From positions 1 through 64,000 of the forward strand of contig JAFWEX010000072.1 in the NCBI GenBank assembly GCA_017512705.1: a stretch of DNA of 64,000 nt. The letters run 5' to 3'. The notes below the pieces were generated by a model, which searched no databases, was not told where the DNA came from, and saw nothing but the letters and a program-made list of their open reading frames with translations. How positions within the stretch are numbered: the stretch's first letter is position 1; each line of letters starts with the position of its first letter. Position numbers and translations under genes: made by a program. The DNA is from Paenibacillus sp. Its GTDB lineage: Bacteria > Bacillota > Bacilli > Paenibacillales > Paenibacillaceae. Shown piece after piece: positions 17,293 through 25,552 of the stretch.

Positions 17293-19365
17293 ATGGACAT
17301 GAACCAATATTTATCCATGTTTATTGATGAGTCTAATGACCATCTGCAATCCCTTAACGAAAACATGCTACAACTTGAATCAAACCCGGAAGATCTGGGC
17401 ATTGTGCAGGTTATTTTCCGTTCCGCTCATACGCTCAAAGGTATGGCGGCAACTATGGGATTCGAGGATTTGGCTTCACTGACACACAAAATGGAAAATG
17501 TACTGGATATGGTTCGTAATGAGAAACTGAAAATGCAGGATTATATTTTTGACACGATGTTCAAGAGTCTGGATGCTTTGGAGAATATGGTTCAGGATAT
17601 TACCGGAGGCGGGGAAGGTAAAGCGGATGTATCCTCCATTGTGGCTTCACTTCAAGCGATTGAAAGTGGTGAATGGACAGGAGGTAGTGCTCCTGTTGCA
17701 CAGGCTGAAACACAATCGGATTCCTTAATCTCCAATGCTGTAGAGCTGGACGAATACCAATATTCAGTACTCGATCAATCTATAGCAGAAGGACACAGAG
17801 TTTTCTATATCGACGTCCTAGTAAGTGAGCATAGCCAGTTAAAAGGTGTTCGGGCGTACATGGTGTTTGATATGCTCGAGCGCTCTGGTGAAGTTGTTAA
17901 AGCTTTCCCTTCGGTTCAAGATATCGAGCAAGAAAAGTTTGAGCGCAACTTCTCGTTGTATTACATAACAACTAAAGAGGCGCAAGAGCTGGAAAAAGCT
18001 ATTCTGAGTATTTCCGAGATCGAAAGTGCCAAATTGATTCAATTGGATCAAGAGACGTTGCAGCAGATGACCAATCAGGTTGCTGCCACTGTTGCTGTCG
18101 AGGATACACCAGCCCCTGAAGTTGACAAGGATGCACCTGCTGCAGATTCTGCGTCTCAAGAGGAAGTTAAAGCAGCTCCAGTGAAGGCAGCTGCCCCAAA
18201 ACAAGCGGCCGCTCATTCACGTACAATTCGTGTCGATATTGAGCGTCTTGATGTGCTGATGAATTTATTTAGCGAATTGCTGATTGACCGTTCCCGTCTT
18301 GAGCAATTAGCTAGTGAGACCGGCAATAATGATCTGTCTGATACAGTAGCGCACTTAAGCCGTGTTAGCACGGACTTGCAAAATATTGTACTGAAGTTAC
18401 GGATGGTTCCTGTAGATACAGTATTTAATCGCTTCCCGCGCATGATTCGTGATCTGGCAAAAACTCTGGATAAAAAGATCGATCTGGTCATTACAGGTGC
18501 CGAAACAGAGCTGGACAGAACTGTTATTGACGAGATTGGTGACCCGCTGGTGCATCTGCTGCGTAATGCGGTTGACCATGGGGTAGAATCCATCTCTGAG
18601 CGGATTGCTGCTGGAAAACCTGAAATGGGTACAGTTAATTTGCGGGCCTTCCATAGTGGTAACCATGTATTTATTGAGATTGAAGATGATGGTAAAGGGA
18701 TTTATCGAGACAAACTCCTGAAAACAGCGATCAAACGTGGCGTTGTAACGGAGGAGCAGGGTGCGAAAATGAGCGATGACGAAGTGAATCAATTATTGTT
18801 CGCTCCTGGTTTTAGTACAGCTGATAAAATTTCTGATATTTCCGGTCGTGGGGTAGGTTTGGATGTTGTAAAATCAAAAATCACTTCACTTGGCGGTAAT
18901 GTAACCATTACATCCAAGCCAGGCAAAGGTACCAACTTCTCCGTACAACTTCCGTTGACGTTGTCTATCATTGCTGCAATGCTTGTACGGCTTGGTTCAG
19001 AGAAGTATGCTGTCCCATTGTCTTCGATCGTAGAGACAGCTATCGTACAACGTAAACAAGTTAGAAATATTCATGGGAATAAAATGATTACGTTCCGTGA
19101 GTCTTTGATTCCGTATCTATCATTAAGTGAAGTGTTTGGTGTGCCGGATTTCAATGATGCCGACGAGCAAGAAACTGAAATTGTGGTCATTCGAAAAGGA
19201 GAACGTCTGGCAGCTGTAGCTGTGGAAGAATTCATAGGTCAAAGCGAAATCGTACTTAAGTCTATGGGAACTTATCTTCCTGCCATTGAAGGCATTTCTG
19301 GTGCAACGATACTTGGAGATGGACAGGTAGCTCTAATTCTTGATCCTAACGCGTTTATCAAATAA
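17293..19365 (+). CDS. cheA: Chemotaxis histidine kinase CheA
   Basis: 690 residues. P1 phosphotransfer domain with H46 (FRSAHTLKG), a P2 CheY/CheB-docking region (about 150-265), a low-complexity Ala/Pro/Glu/Lys linker (about 270-305), P3 dimerisation helices, P4 ATPase domain with DEIGDPLVHLLRNAVDHG from about residue 412, DDGKGI and GRGVGLDV, and a P5 CheW-like domain. It is the receptor-coupled kinase that phosphorylates CheY, CheB and CheV-type partners. GGAGGAGGTG precedes the start. Confidence 0.97.
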   Translation: MDMNQYLSMFIDESNDHLQSLNENMLQLESNPEDLGIVQVIFRSAHTLKGMAATMGFEDLASLTHKMENVLDMVRNEKLKMQDYIFDTMFKSLDALENMVQDITGGGEGKADVSSIVASLQAIESGEWTGGSAPVAQAETQSDSLISNAVELDEYQYSVLDQSIAEGHRVFYIDVLVSEHSQLKGVRAYMVFDMLERSGEVVKAFPSVQDIEQEKFERNFSLYYITTKEAQELEKAILSISEIESAKLIQLDQETLQQMTNQVAATVAVEDTPAPEVDKDAPAADSASQEEVKAAPVKAAAPKQAAAHSRTIRVDIERLDVLMNLFSELLIDRSRLEQLASETGNNDLSDTVAHLSRVSTDLQNIVLKLRMVPVDTVFNRFPRMIRDLAKTLDKKIDLVITGAETELDRTVIDEIGDPLVHLLRNAVDHGVESISERIAAGKPEMGTVNLRAFHSGNHVFIEIEDDGKGIYRDKLLKTAIKRGVVTEEQGAKMSDDEVNQLLFAPGFSTADKISDISGRGVGLDVVKSKITSLGGNVTITSKPGKGTNFSVQLPLTLSIIAAMLVRLGSEKYAVPLSSIVETAIVQRKQVRNIHGNKMITFRESLIPYLSLSEVFGVPDFNDADEQETEIVVIRKGERLAAVAVEEFIGQSEIVLKSMGTYLPAIEGISGATILGDGQVALILDPNAFIK

Positions 19366-19392
19366 ACATACAGTCTGAGGGAGGTTTTTTAT

Positions 19393-19854
19393 ATGGAAGA
19401 AGAGTTGAAAGTTATTGTCTTTAAATTAGGGTCCGAAGAGTACGGTATTGAGGTAGACAAGGTTCAGACAATTGAGCGTATGATGCCGATTACTCGCGTT
19501 CCTAAGACACTTTCTTTTGTAAAAGGGGTTATCAACCTGCGTGGTGTTGTTATACCAGTTATTGATCTTCGCGGACGCTTCTCCCTTGCGGAAACGGAGT
19601 ATACGGATCAAACACGAATCGTGATTGTTGGCGTCGATGATATGCAGGTTGGATTTATTGTTGACTCCGCGAATGATGTAATCGACATCAAGAGCAGCTC
19701 GATTGACACACCACCGGAAGTGGTCGGAGGTGTTAAAGCAAGATACCTTCGAGGAGTCGCTAAATTGGAAGATGGGCGTTTGTTGATTATGCTCAATCTT
19801 AACGAAGTATTAAATAAAAGCGAGATTGTGCAGCTGGAAAGTGTTGAGGGCTAG
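19393..19854 (+). CDS. cheW: Chemotaxis coupling protein CheW
   Basis: 153 residues, a single CheW domain: VFKLGSEEYGIEVDKVQTIERM, then ITRVPKTLSFVKGVINLRGVVIPVIDLR. It bridges chemoreceptors and CheA. Start preceded by GAGGGAGG at 19378-19385. The cheC start lies 4 nt after its stop, suggesting coupled translation. Confidence 0.96.
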   Translation: MEEELKVIVFKLGSEEYGIEVDKVQTIERMMPITRVPKTLSFVKGVINLRGVVIPVIDLRGRFSLAETEYTDQTRIVIVGVDDMQVGFIVDSANDVIDIKSSSIDTPPEVVGGVKARYLRGVAKLEDGRLLIMLNLNEVLNKSEIVQLESVEG

Positions 19855-19858
19855 CACA

Positions 19859-20485
19859 GTGGAGATGTTTAACCGATTTGAGGGTTTACAAATGGATGTG
19901 CTCAAAGAGGTCGGTAATATTGGAGCAGGCAACGCCGCTACGGCGTTGTCTCAACTCCTTAATAGACCGATTGATATGGGTGTCCCCACAGTTCAGATGC
20001 TCCCGTTTGAGGAGGTTGCTGAAAAAGTAGGTGGCGACGAGCGCATTGTAGTTACTGTATTTCTTCGTGTGGAGGGTGAAGCTCCGGGCAATTTATTTTT
20101 TATGATGACGCCTGAGGCTGCAAAAATGTTACTGAATCGCCTTGCTGGGTTTGAGTTGAAAGAAGGTTTGACGTTTACCGATATGGAAAACTCTGCTCTG
20201 TCTGAGATTGGTAACATTCTGGCGGGATCTTATCTGTCTTCTCTTGCAGATTTCACGAAGCTGTCCATGTATCCAACAGTTCCTGGGCTAGCTATTGACA
20301 TGGCTGGAGCGATTCTGAGTTACGGGTTATTGCAATTTGGAGAAATGGGCGATGCAGCATTATTAATTGATACTTCTTTCTTCGAGGGTGAAGATCAGGT
20401 GGAAGGGCAGTTTTTCCTGATTCCCGATCCAACTTCATTTGCAAAGATTTTTGAATCGCTAGGGGTGCCACTTGACCATGATTGA
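19859..20485 (+). CDS. cheC: CheY-P phosphatase CheC
   Basis: 208 residues from GTG 19859, supported by GAGGG at 19846-19850; ATG 19865 is the alternative. Both phosphatase motifs are present: MDVLKEVGNIGAG and SALSEIGNILAG, each with the Glu and Asn that hydrolyse CheY-P, followed by a downstream Pro. CheC works with CheD, the next gene, in the CheC-CheD-CheYp adaptation loop of Bacillus-type chemotaxis. The 3' end overlaps cheD by 8 nt. Confidence 0.95.
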   Translation: MEMFNRFEGLQMDVLKEVGNIGAGNAATALSQLLNRPIDMGVPTVQMLPFEEVAEKVGGDERIVVTVFLRVEGEAPGNLFFMMTPEAAKMLLNRLAGFELKEGLTFTDMENSALSEIGNILAGSYLSSLADFTKLSMYPTVPGLAIDMAGAILSYGLLQFGEMGDAALLIDTSFFEGEDQVEGQFFLIPDPTSFAKIFESLGVPLDHD

Positions 20486-20975
20486 GGACAAGAGCATCAT
20501 TAAAGTTGGTATGGCAGATCTGAACATCGCTCAACTTCCCGGCGTAATTCGTACAACAGGCTTAGGATCGTGTGTAGGACTTACGATGTACGATCCACAG
20601 TTGAAGATAGCTGGTATGGCGCATGTCATGCTTCCGAGTTCAGAAATTGCCCGTGAAGGTAAAATAAACACGGCGAAATATGCAGATACAGCATTGCCCG
20701 AATTGCTTGAAAAAATGCTGAAGTTGGGTGCCTCTCATTCACGTATTGTATCGAAAATGGCTGGAGGATCACAGATGTTCGCATTTTCAGGTGCTGGTGA
20801 CACCATGCGTATTGGACCACGGAATGCTGATACTTGTCGAGAGATGTTGGAAAAACTCAAAATTCCTCTTTTGGCCGAAGATACAGGAGGAAATTATGGT
20901 CGGACTATCGAAATGAATTGTGAGACAGGACTTTTAACTATTCGTAGCGTACAAATGGGTGTAAAGGAACTATGA
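20478..20975 (+). CDS. cheD: Chemoreceptor glutamine deamidase CheD
   Basis: 165 residues from ATG 20478 (AGGGGTG at 20461-20467); TTG 20472 is an alternative. The catalytic Cys lies in TTGLGSCVGLTMYD and the His in GMAHVMLP, with the upstream Thr also conserved. CheD deamidates receptor glutamines and stimulates CheC. The later motif SKMAGGSQMF is typical. It ends three bases before the next gene, so all of cheW-cheC-cheD and the following unknown gene look translationally linked. Confidence 0.96.
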   Translation: MIEDKSIIKVGMADLNIAQLPGVIRTTGLGSCVGLTMYDPQLKIAGMAHVMLPSSEIAREGKINTAKYADTALPELLEKMLKLGASHSRIVSKMAGGSQMFAFSGAGDTMRIGPRNADTCREMLEKLKIPLLAEDTGGNYGRTIEMNCETGLLTIRSVQMGVKEL

Positions 20976-20978
20976 TAC

Positions 20979-21416
20979 ATGATAGGAAACTACCGCATTA
21001 ATCTTGTAGCAGGCATAGTCGGATTCGTTCTTACTTTTTTTGTAGCATTCAGCAGCAATGTGTTGATGACCAGTTTAGTACGCGGGTTCATAGGATTCGC
21101 TGCTTGGTATGTCCTAGCATATGGTCTGCGTTGGGGATTGGGAGTATTGCTTAACCCTCGAGTAGAAAATGGGTCTGTTTACGATACAAATACTGGTCAT
21201 CTAAGAGGTTCACAGGTGGACATCAAAGTCGATGACGATGGACAAGAGCTGAAAGACTTGCTCAAGAATGGACAGAGCAACGTCGAAGAAGCTGAACTTA
21301 CATCATCTGAGACGAAAGCTCCAACGGGATTTGCCCCTTTGGATCCGCCTAAACTCGTTCGGACCAAAGAGCCGGAGGAGTTGGCGCAGGCCGTTCGTCA
21401 CCTGACAGACAAATAA
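20979..21416 (+). CDS. Unknown membrane protein between cheD and sigD
   Basis: 145 residues; I do not recognise a named family. Two hydrophobic helices at about residues 7-27 and 32-55 are followed by a soluble region of about 90 residues rich in Asp, Glu and Lys. The stretch NPRVENGSVYDTNTGHLRGSQVDIKVDDD and a Pro-rich end (APLDPPKLVRTKEPEEL) resemble a short cytoplasmic tail. It starts 3 nt after the cheD stop and ends 15 nt before sigD, so it is certainly co-transcribed. The predicted protein is an integral membrane component; no function can be assigned from sequence. Confidence 0.8.
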   Translation: MIGNYRINLVAGIVGFVLTFFVAFSSNVLMTSLVRGFIGFAAWYVLAYGLRWGLGVLLNPRVENGSVYDTNTGHLRGSQVDIKVDDDGQELKDLLKNGQSNVEEAELTSSETKAPTGFAPLDPPKLVRTKEPEELAQAVRHLTDK

Positions 21417-21431
21417 GGAGGGTGAAAGCAA

Positions 21432-22220
21432 TTGAACGAGCGTAAAGCTTCACATTTGAACTATTCTGATCTGTGGGAAAAGTGGAAAGAACATGGCGAT
21501 CTTGAAGCAAAGAAGATGTTGATTGAAAAATATCTTCATATTGTTAATTATGTGTCAGGCCGTCTGGCAGTGGGATTACCCAAAAACGTTCCAAAAGATG
21601 ACCTTGAAAGTAATGGTGTAATGGGACTTATTGATGCTTTGGAAAAGTTCGACTATGAACGCGGGCTGCAATTTGAAACTTACGCCTCTTGGAGGGTCCG
21701 GGGAGCTATACTGGACGGATTACGTCAAGGAGATTGGGTTCCCCGGTCAGTGCGTGAAAAGGCGAAACGGATTGAAGACGCATACCAGCAATTGGAACAA
21801 ACTTATTTGCGTTCTGTGAGTGATGAAGAAATGAGTCAATATCTAGACGTCTCAACCAAAGATTTTCAACAAATGCTTCAGGAGGTAGCAGTGATGTCGC
21901 TGTGCTCACTGGAAGATCCGATCCGGGAAGAAGAGTCAGAAACGCGTCTATCTTTAATGATAGATGAGAAGGCCAAAAATCCGGATTATAAGGTCAATGA
22001 GTTTTACCTGAAAGAAGCACTTGTTCAAGGACTTGAAAAACTCACGGTTAAAGAACGAACGGTGGTTTCTCTTCTGTATTATGAAGATCTTTCACTCAGT
22101 GAAATCGCAGAAGTTATGTCCCTTTCACCGTCTCGTATCTCTCAATTACATTCCAAAGCCATATTACGGCTTCGCGGTACGTTAGACAAACAAAAAGACT
22201 TGCTGATGCGTAAAGACTAG
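21432..22220 (+). CDS. sigD: Flagellar sigma factor SigD/FliA
   Basis: 262 residues, TTG start at 21432 with AAGGAGGGTG at 21415-21424. Region 2 is visible in YLHIVNYVSGRLAVGLP and DALEKFDYERGLQFETYASWRVRGAILDGLR, region 3 in VPRSVREKAKRIEDAYQQLE, and the region 4 helix-turn-helix in LSLSEIAEVMSLSPSRISQLHSKA. SigD directs late flagellar and chemotaxis promoters and is held by FlgM, which is not in this window. Position near the operon's 3' end matches B. subtilis. Confidence 0.97.
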   Translation: MNERKASHLNYSDLWEKWKEHGDLEAKKMLIEKYLHIVNYVSGRLAVGLPKNVPKDDLESNGVMGLIDALEKFDYERGLQFETYASWRVRGAILDGLRQGDWVPRSVREKAKRIEDAYQQLEQTYLRSVSDEEMSQYLDVSTKDFQQMLQEVAVMSLCSLEDPIREEESETRLSLMIDEKAKNPDYKVNEFYLKEALVQGLEKLTVKERTVVSLLYYEDLSLSEIAEVMSLSPSRISQLHSKAILRLRGTLDKQKDLLMRKD

Positions 22221-22281
22221 ATAGCAGAAGCTAACCATAAGTCAAGGGAGTGGACAGGCTAACAAGGAAGGAAGATGTGCG

Positions 22282-23691
22282 TTGACTCAACGGACTGCGA
22301 TGGATAAATGTATAAACGTTGTTTTATCAGATGATAAATGCGCGGCTTATATTGAATACTACAACGAAGAGGAAGGATTTTCCTGTACTATCGAAGAACT
22401 TGAACAATTTGTGGAGAGCAAGGGCGTTATACACGGTCTATTGCGAGAAGCAATGTTGGTTTTTGTGAATAATCCGTTAGCTTATCTGCAAGAGAAATGC
22501 AAAATAGCCGAAGGAATTACACCTGTACATGGAGTCGATGGATATATTCATGTTTTGATCGGCAAGGAAGTTGGCAGCGAGCAGCGTCCATTGGAAGCAG
22601 AAGATGGGAAAGTGGATTACAAAGAGTTGATACGACTAGACAATGTACGTAGCGGCCAGATCATTGCAAAGCGCATCGATCCAGTTGAGGGTGTACCAGG
22701 AAAAGCGGTTACTGGCGAGGAAATTCCTTATCGCTCGGGGAAAGAAGCTAGATTTAAAGCGGGGAAAAACGTTGTTGTTAATCCTGAGGGTTCTGCCATG
22801 TATGCTACAATTGACGGTCTAGTTAGTAGAACAGAAGGAAGCAAACTTAACGTATTTCCGGTGTATGAAGTCAATGGAGATGTTGATTATAAACATGGAA
22901 ATATTGACTTTGTAGGTAATGTTGTCATACGTGGCAATGTACTTACCGGTTTTAAAGTAAAGGCAGCAGGTGATATTCGTGTCGCCGGAGGTGTCGAAGG
23001 AGCAGAATTGGAAGCAGGCGGCTCTATCGAAATTACTGGCGGAATCATAGGTTACAACAAAGGTTTGGTTCATGCTGAACATGATGTGAAATGCACATTT
23101 ATTCAGGAAGGCAACGTTGACGCAGGTGGAGATGTGCTTGTGACCCAAAGTATTATGCATTCCAATGTACGCGCCGGTCATGCTGTGATATGCGCAGGAA
23201 CGAAGGGGCTTATCGTCGGCGGCTCAATTCAAGCTGGGGAGCATGTATCTGCCCGTGTTGTGGGCAATAGCATGTCTACATTAACCTCTATTGAGGTGGG
23301 CGTGTTGCCAAGACTACGAAATGAAATGAATGAATTGCGTAAGGAAATTAAAGAACAGACGGAGTCTTTGGACAAAACGAAGAAAGCATTGACTTTACTT
23401 GACCAAATGGCTGCAGCAGGACAGCTGACCCCAGACAAGATGGCTATGAGAATTAAATTAAACGCAACTCAAAAAACAGCTCTTATGAAGAGTGAAGAAA
23501 TGAAACTACGTATCCTGGAAATTGAAAAGGTACTCGAAGATACAAGCAGAGCCCGCGTTGATATTTTGAAGATGGTTTACGGAGGCTCTAAAATAGTTAT
23601 CGGCAGATACATGAAATTTATTAAAGATCCGATCAGTCGAATGTCATTTTATTATCAGGACGGGGATATCACGATGGCGCCGTTCGTTTAA
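22282..23691 (+). CDS. FapA-family (DUF342) polymerisation-domain protein
   Basis: 469 residues, TTG start at 22282. The C-terminal two thirds shows short beta-helix-like repeats: VRGNVLTGFKVKAAGDIRVAGGVEGAELEAGGSIEITGG and later HSNVRAGHAVICAGTKG, followed by a coiled coil (about 350-425). This is the FapA/DUF342 layout: N-terminal domain, right-handed beta-helix, coiled coil. FapA in Vibrio affects flagellar assembly and glucose signalling; the role in Bacillota is not defined. It follows sigD within the operon, supporting a motility link. Confidence 0.82.
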   Translation: MTQRTAMDKCINVVLSDDKCAAYIEYYNEEEGFSCTIEELEQFVESKGVIHGLLREAMLVFVNNPLAYLQEKCKIAEGITPVHGVDGYIHVLIGKEVGSEQRPLEAEDGKVDYKELIRLDNVRSGQIIAKRIDPVEGVPGKAVTGEEIPYRSGKEARFKAGKNVVVNPEGSAMYATIDGLVSRTEGSKLNVFPVYEVNGDVDYKHGNIDFVGNVVIRGNVLTGFKVKAAGDIRVAGGVEGAELEAGGSIEITGGIIGYNKGLVHAEHDVKCTFIQEGNVDAGGDVLVTQSIMHSNVRAGHAVICAGTKGLIVGGSIQAGEHVSARVVGNSMSTLTSIEVGVLPRLRNEMNELRKEIKEQTESLDKTKKALTLLDQMAAAGQLTPDKMAMRIKLNATQKTALMKSEEMKLRILEIEKVLEDTSRARVDILKMVYGGSKIVIGRYMKFIKDPISRMSFYYQDGDITMAPFV

Positions 23692-23743
23692 AAAACCAGC
23701 AACGGCTTGTAAGGGAATCCATTCGAAACCGTGAGGTGAGCGT

Positions 23744-24058
23744 ATGAGTTTCAAAGCAGTGGAGTTGCAGATCGCGGTGCCGCGTACCAGCGAAGCGGGA
23801 AGATACCAGAATGAAGCCCAGCAGAGACCAGTTACCGACCAGAATCTGCTTGCTGAACAGATGACAAAAGAAGCGAAGGTAGCAAGTCAACGTAGCGAGG
23901 CTATGGCAGAGACGTCGCACACTTCGGTGCGAGAGGATCATTCGAGCGGCGGAAATCATCATAGCGGGGCTGATGCACGGGATGGGGCCGAAGGTGAGGA
24001 AGAGATCAAACCAGCAGAACATCCCTACAAAGGTAAACATATTGACCTATCTATGTAG
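23744..24058 (+). CDS. Small uncharacterised flagellar-operon protein
   Basis: 104 residues, ATG with GTGAGGTG upstream (23731-23738). The first 30 residues form a conserved-looking beta/amphipathic start (SFKAVELQIAVPRTSEAGRY). The rest is hydrophilic with Gln, Glu, Ala, then a His/Ser/Gly stretch (HSSGGNHHSGADARDG) and a short ending HPYKGKHIDLSM. There is no signal peptide or membrane helix. I have a recollection of similar small proteins starting with the same motif beside motility genes in Paenibacillus and some Clostridia, but cannot name a family. Function unknown. Confidence 0.7.
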   Translation: MSFKAVELQIAVPRTSEAGRYQNEAQQRPVTDQNLLAEQMTKEAKVASQRSEAMAETSHTSVREDHSSGGNHHSGADARDGAEGEEEIKPAEHPYKGKHIDLSM

Positions 24059-24124
24059 CGGAGTATGCATAGAATAGGAGTTTGCACCCCGCCCTGGTGG
24101 TCGTTATAAAAGGAGAGAAGTCAT

Positions 24125-24715
24125 TTGTCACCATGGATCATAATTGTCATATTAGGAGCATGTGCCATTGCATATGCATTCATTATGCCCCGAAAAGACA
24201 AGGTACAACAGCCATCGCATCAACTGGTGCAAGAGATGGAGTCGACGCTCGAACATTATATGACAGAGATTGAACAAGAGAACGACGCTCTAATTCAACG
24301 TGTGGCTGAACTTAAAGGGGAAGCCACAGCAGCAGATCAGCGTTTGCAGTCACAACTGCAGGAATTACAACAGCGATTGGATCAACTGGAGCAGCAAAAA
24401 GTAAGGACGACAGAAACTGTTTTGTCAGCTCCAGTCGATAGTGTACTCGGGCAGACTTCAGATGGGCTTCAGGCACAGAAGCTTTTGGAGAATGTACGAG
24501 AAGACGCGAATCAACAACCTGGATCAGCTACCGCAGAATCACAGGTTAAGGAAGAAAACGTAGAACCACAGCGTGAATCGATCAAAGATCGCTATAAAGA
24601 ACTGTTCAGACTGCATGATAACGGTAAGTCTATGGATGCTATAGCTAAACAGACTGGGATTCAGCTTGGTGAGGTGCAATTAATACTGCAGCTGGCAGAC
24701 CGGGAGGATAACTGA
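24125..24715 (+). CDS. SwrB-like membrane-anchored coiled-coil protein
   Basis: 196 residues from TTG 24125; AAAGGAGAG at 24109-24117 sets the start. One N-terminal membrane helix (about 2-20), a long coiled coil (about 35-95, Gln/Leu/Glu heptads), a low-complexity linker, and a C-terminal helix-turn-helix-like segment (KDRYKELFRLHDNGKSMDAIA, then QTGIQLGEVQLILQL). This layout and its place after sigD resemble SwrB/YlxL of B. subtilis, which promotes basal-body completion; DUF6115 is another label I would test. Orthology is inferred from layout and location, not proven. Confidence 0.65.
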   Translation: MSPWIIIVILGACAIAYAFIMPRKDKVQQPSHQLVQEMESTLEHYMTEIEQENDALIQRVAELKGEATAADQRLQSQLQELQQRLDQLEQQKVRTTETVLSAPVDSVLGQTSDGLQAQKLLENVREDANQQPGSATAESQVKEENVEPQRESIKDRYKELFRLHDNGKSMDAIAKQTGIQLGEVQLILQLADREDN

Positions 24716-24717
24716 CC

Positions 24718-25332
24718 ATGGACAAGCGATCTTTGTGGATCGGAATAGGAAGCGGTATGATTATTGGAGCCATTTTGCTTCAACTGGCCACCGTCGGGCA
24801 AAAAGCTCTGTCTGACACTAATCTAGAACCAACGCAATCTGCCAATTGGACGAAAGAACAACTGGAGACTGCTGCAAAGAGTCTGGATATGAAAGTGGTT
24901 GATGCTCAAGATGAGCTCTATACGGAATCAGAGTGGGTTGAAAAGAAAAAACAAGAAAGCAGTAAGATGCAAGGAAATACAGCAGTAGCTTCAGATCAAA
25001 CTGCCTCTGCTGCACCAACAGAACCAGATAAGCCACAACAACCAAAGTCAAGTACCGTTAAAGAACAGACCCAGCCTAATACCAACAAACCTGAAACACC
25101 AAGCAAACCTAAGGGGACGGCTGTATCGTTTAAGGTTCGTTACGGGAACAGCTTGGTTATGGTAGCTGAAAACTTGAAGAAAGCCGGTATTGTAGATGAT
25201 GCACATGCTTTTATCAAGGCAGGCAAAGCTGAAGGCATTAACAAAAAGATCCAAGTGGGTACCTACTCTCTTGAAAAGGGCGAGAGTTTCAAGTCAATTA
25301 TTGCTAAAATTACGAAGGAACCGTCAAGCTGA
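24718..25332 (+). CDS. MltG/YceG N-domain-like protein without catalytic domain
   Basis: 204 residues, ATG two bases after the previous stop with GGGAGGA upstream. An N-terminal membrane helix (about 7-24) is followed by a Lys/Gln/Thr/Pro-rich linker and a C-terminal region of about 70 residues. Its pattern VSFKVRYGNSLVMVAENLKKAGIV, then INKKIQVGTYSLEKGESFKSIIAKI, matches the LysM-like N-terminal subdomain of MltG endolytic transglycosylases. The catalytic part of MltG (about 200 more residues with its Glu) is absent and the stop is followed by a terminator, so this is likely a binding module. It ends the operon. Confidence 0.7.
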   Translation: MDKRSLWIGIGSGMIIGAILLQLATVGQKALSDTNLEPTQSANWTKEQLETAAKSLDMKVVDAQDELYTESEWVEKKKQESSKMQGNTAVASDQTASAAPTEPDKPQQPKSSTVKEQTQPNTNKPETPSKPKGTAVSFKVRYGNSLVMVAENLKKAGIVDDAHAFIKAGKAEGINKKIQVGTYSLEKGESFKSIIAKITKEPSS

Positions 25333-25362
25333 GCTATATGCTCGGACTGAACGGTTCTTTTT
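25318..25362 (+). terminator. Intrinsic terminator of the fla/che operon
   Basis: GAACCGT (25318-25324) pairs with ACGGTTC (25351-25357), with an inner GAGC/GCTC pair (25331-25334, 25339-25342) and a TTTTT tail. The left arm overlaps the last codons of the preceding gene. This separates the motility operon from rpsB. Confidence 0.75.
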
Positions 25363-25399
25363 GGTCTCATGTAGCCATAAAATTTAGATTGAGATAATG

Positions 25400-25428
25400 T
25401 TGCAACAGGCTTTTACTTATGCTATAGT
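25400..25428 (+). promoter_or_regulatory. SigA-type promoter for rpsB
   Basis: TTGCAA at 25400-25405 and TATAGT at 25423-25428 with a 17-nt spacer, close to the housekeeping consensus. It lies downstream of the fla/che terminator and about 125 nt before the rpsB start, leaving an untranslated leader. Confidence 0.8.
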
Positions 25429-25449
25429 AGTTAACGGTGTTAAAACACA

Positions 25450-25498
25450 CGCTATGCTAATTTTGTTGAGGGTGCTTTCCTTATGGAGAGTCTTAGCG
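25450..25498 (+). promoter_or_regulatory. Candidate structured leader of rpsB
   Basis: Inner hairpin CTTTCC (25475-25480), loop TTAT, GGAGAG (25485-25490). It is flanked by two mutually exclusive closing pairs: GCTAA (25456-25460) with TTAGC (25493-25497), or CGCTA (25450-25454) with TAGCG (25494-25498). Ribosomal protein leaders often fold so that the protein can repress its own translation; that role here is inferred. Confidence 0.5.
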
Positions 25499-25552
25499 AA
25501 AAATGATGCTGGCGGAGGACACAATAAAAACCATATTAGGAGGTGTGTGAAG

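Noticed and set aside
23669-24040. 123-codon minus-strand frame opposite the small 104-residue gene
   Set aside because: The plus-strand gene has a good ribosome-binding site and lies in frame with the operon; the antisense translation has no recognisable motif.
25397-25552. N-terminal extension of S2
   Set aside because: The frame is open but covers the promoter and leader, and S2 homologues begin at the ATG with the strong Shine-Dalgarno site.
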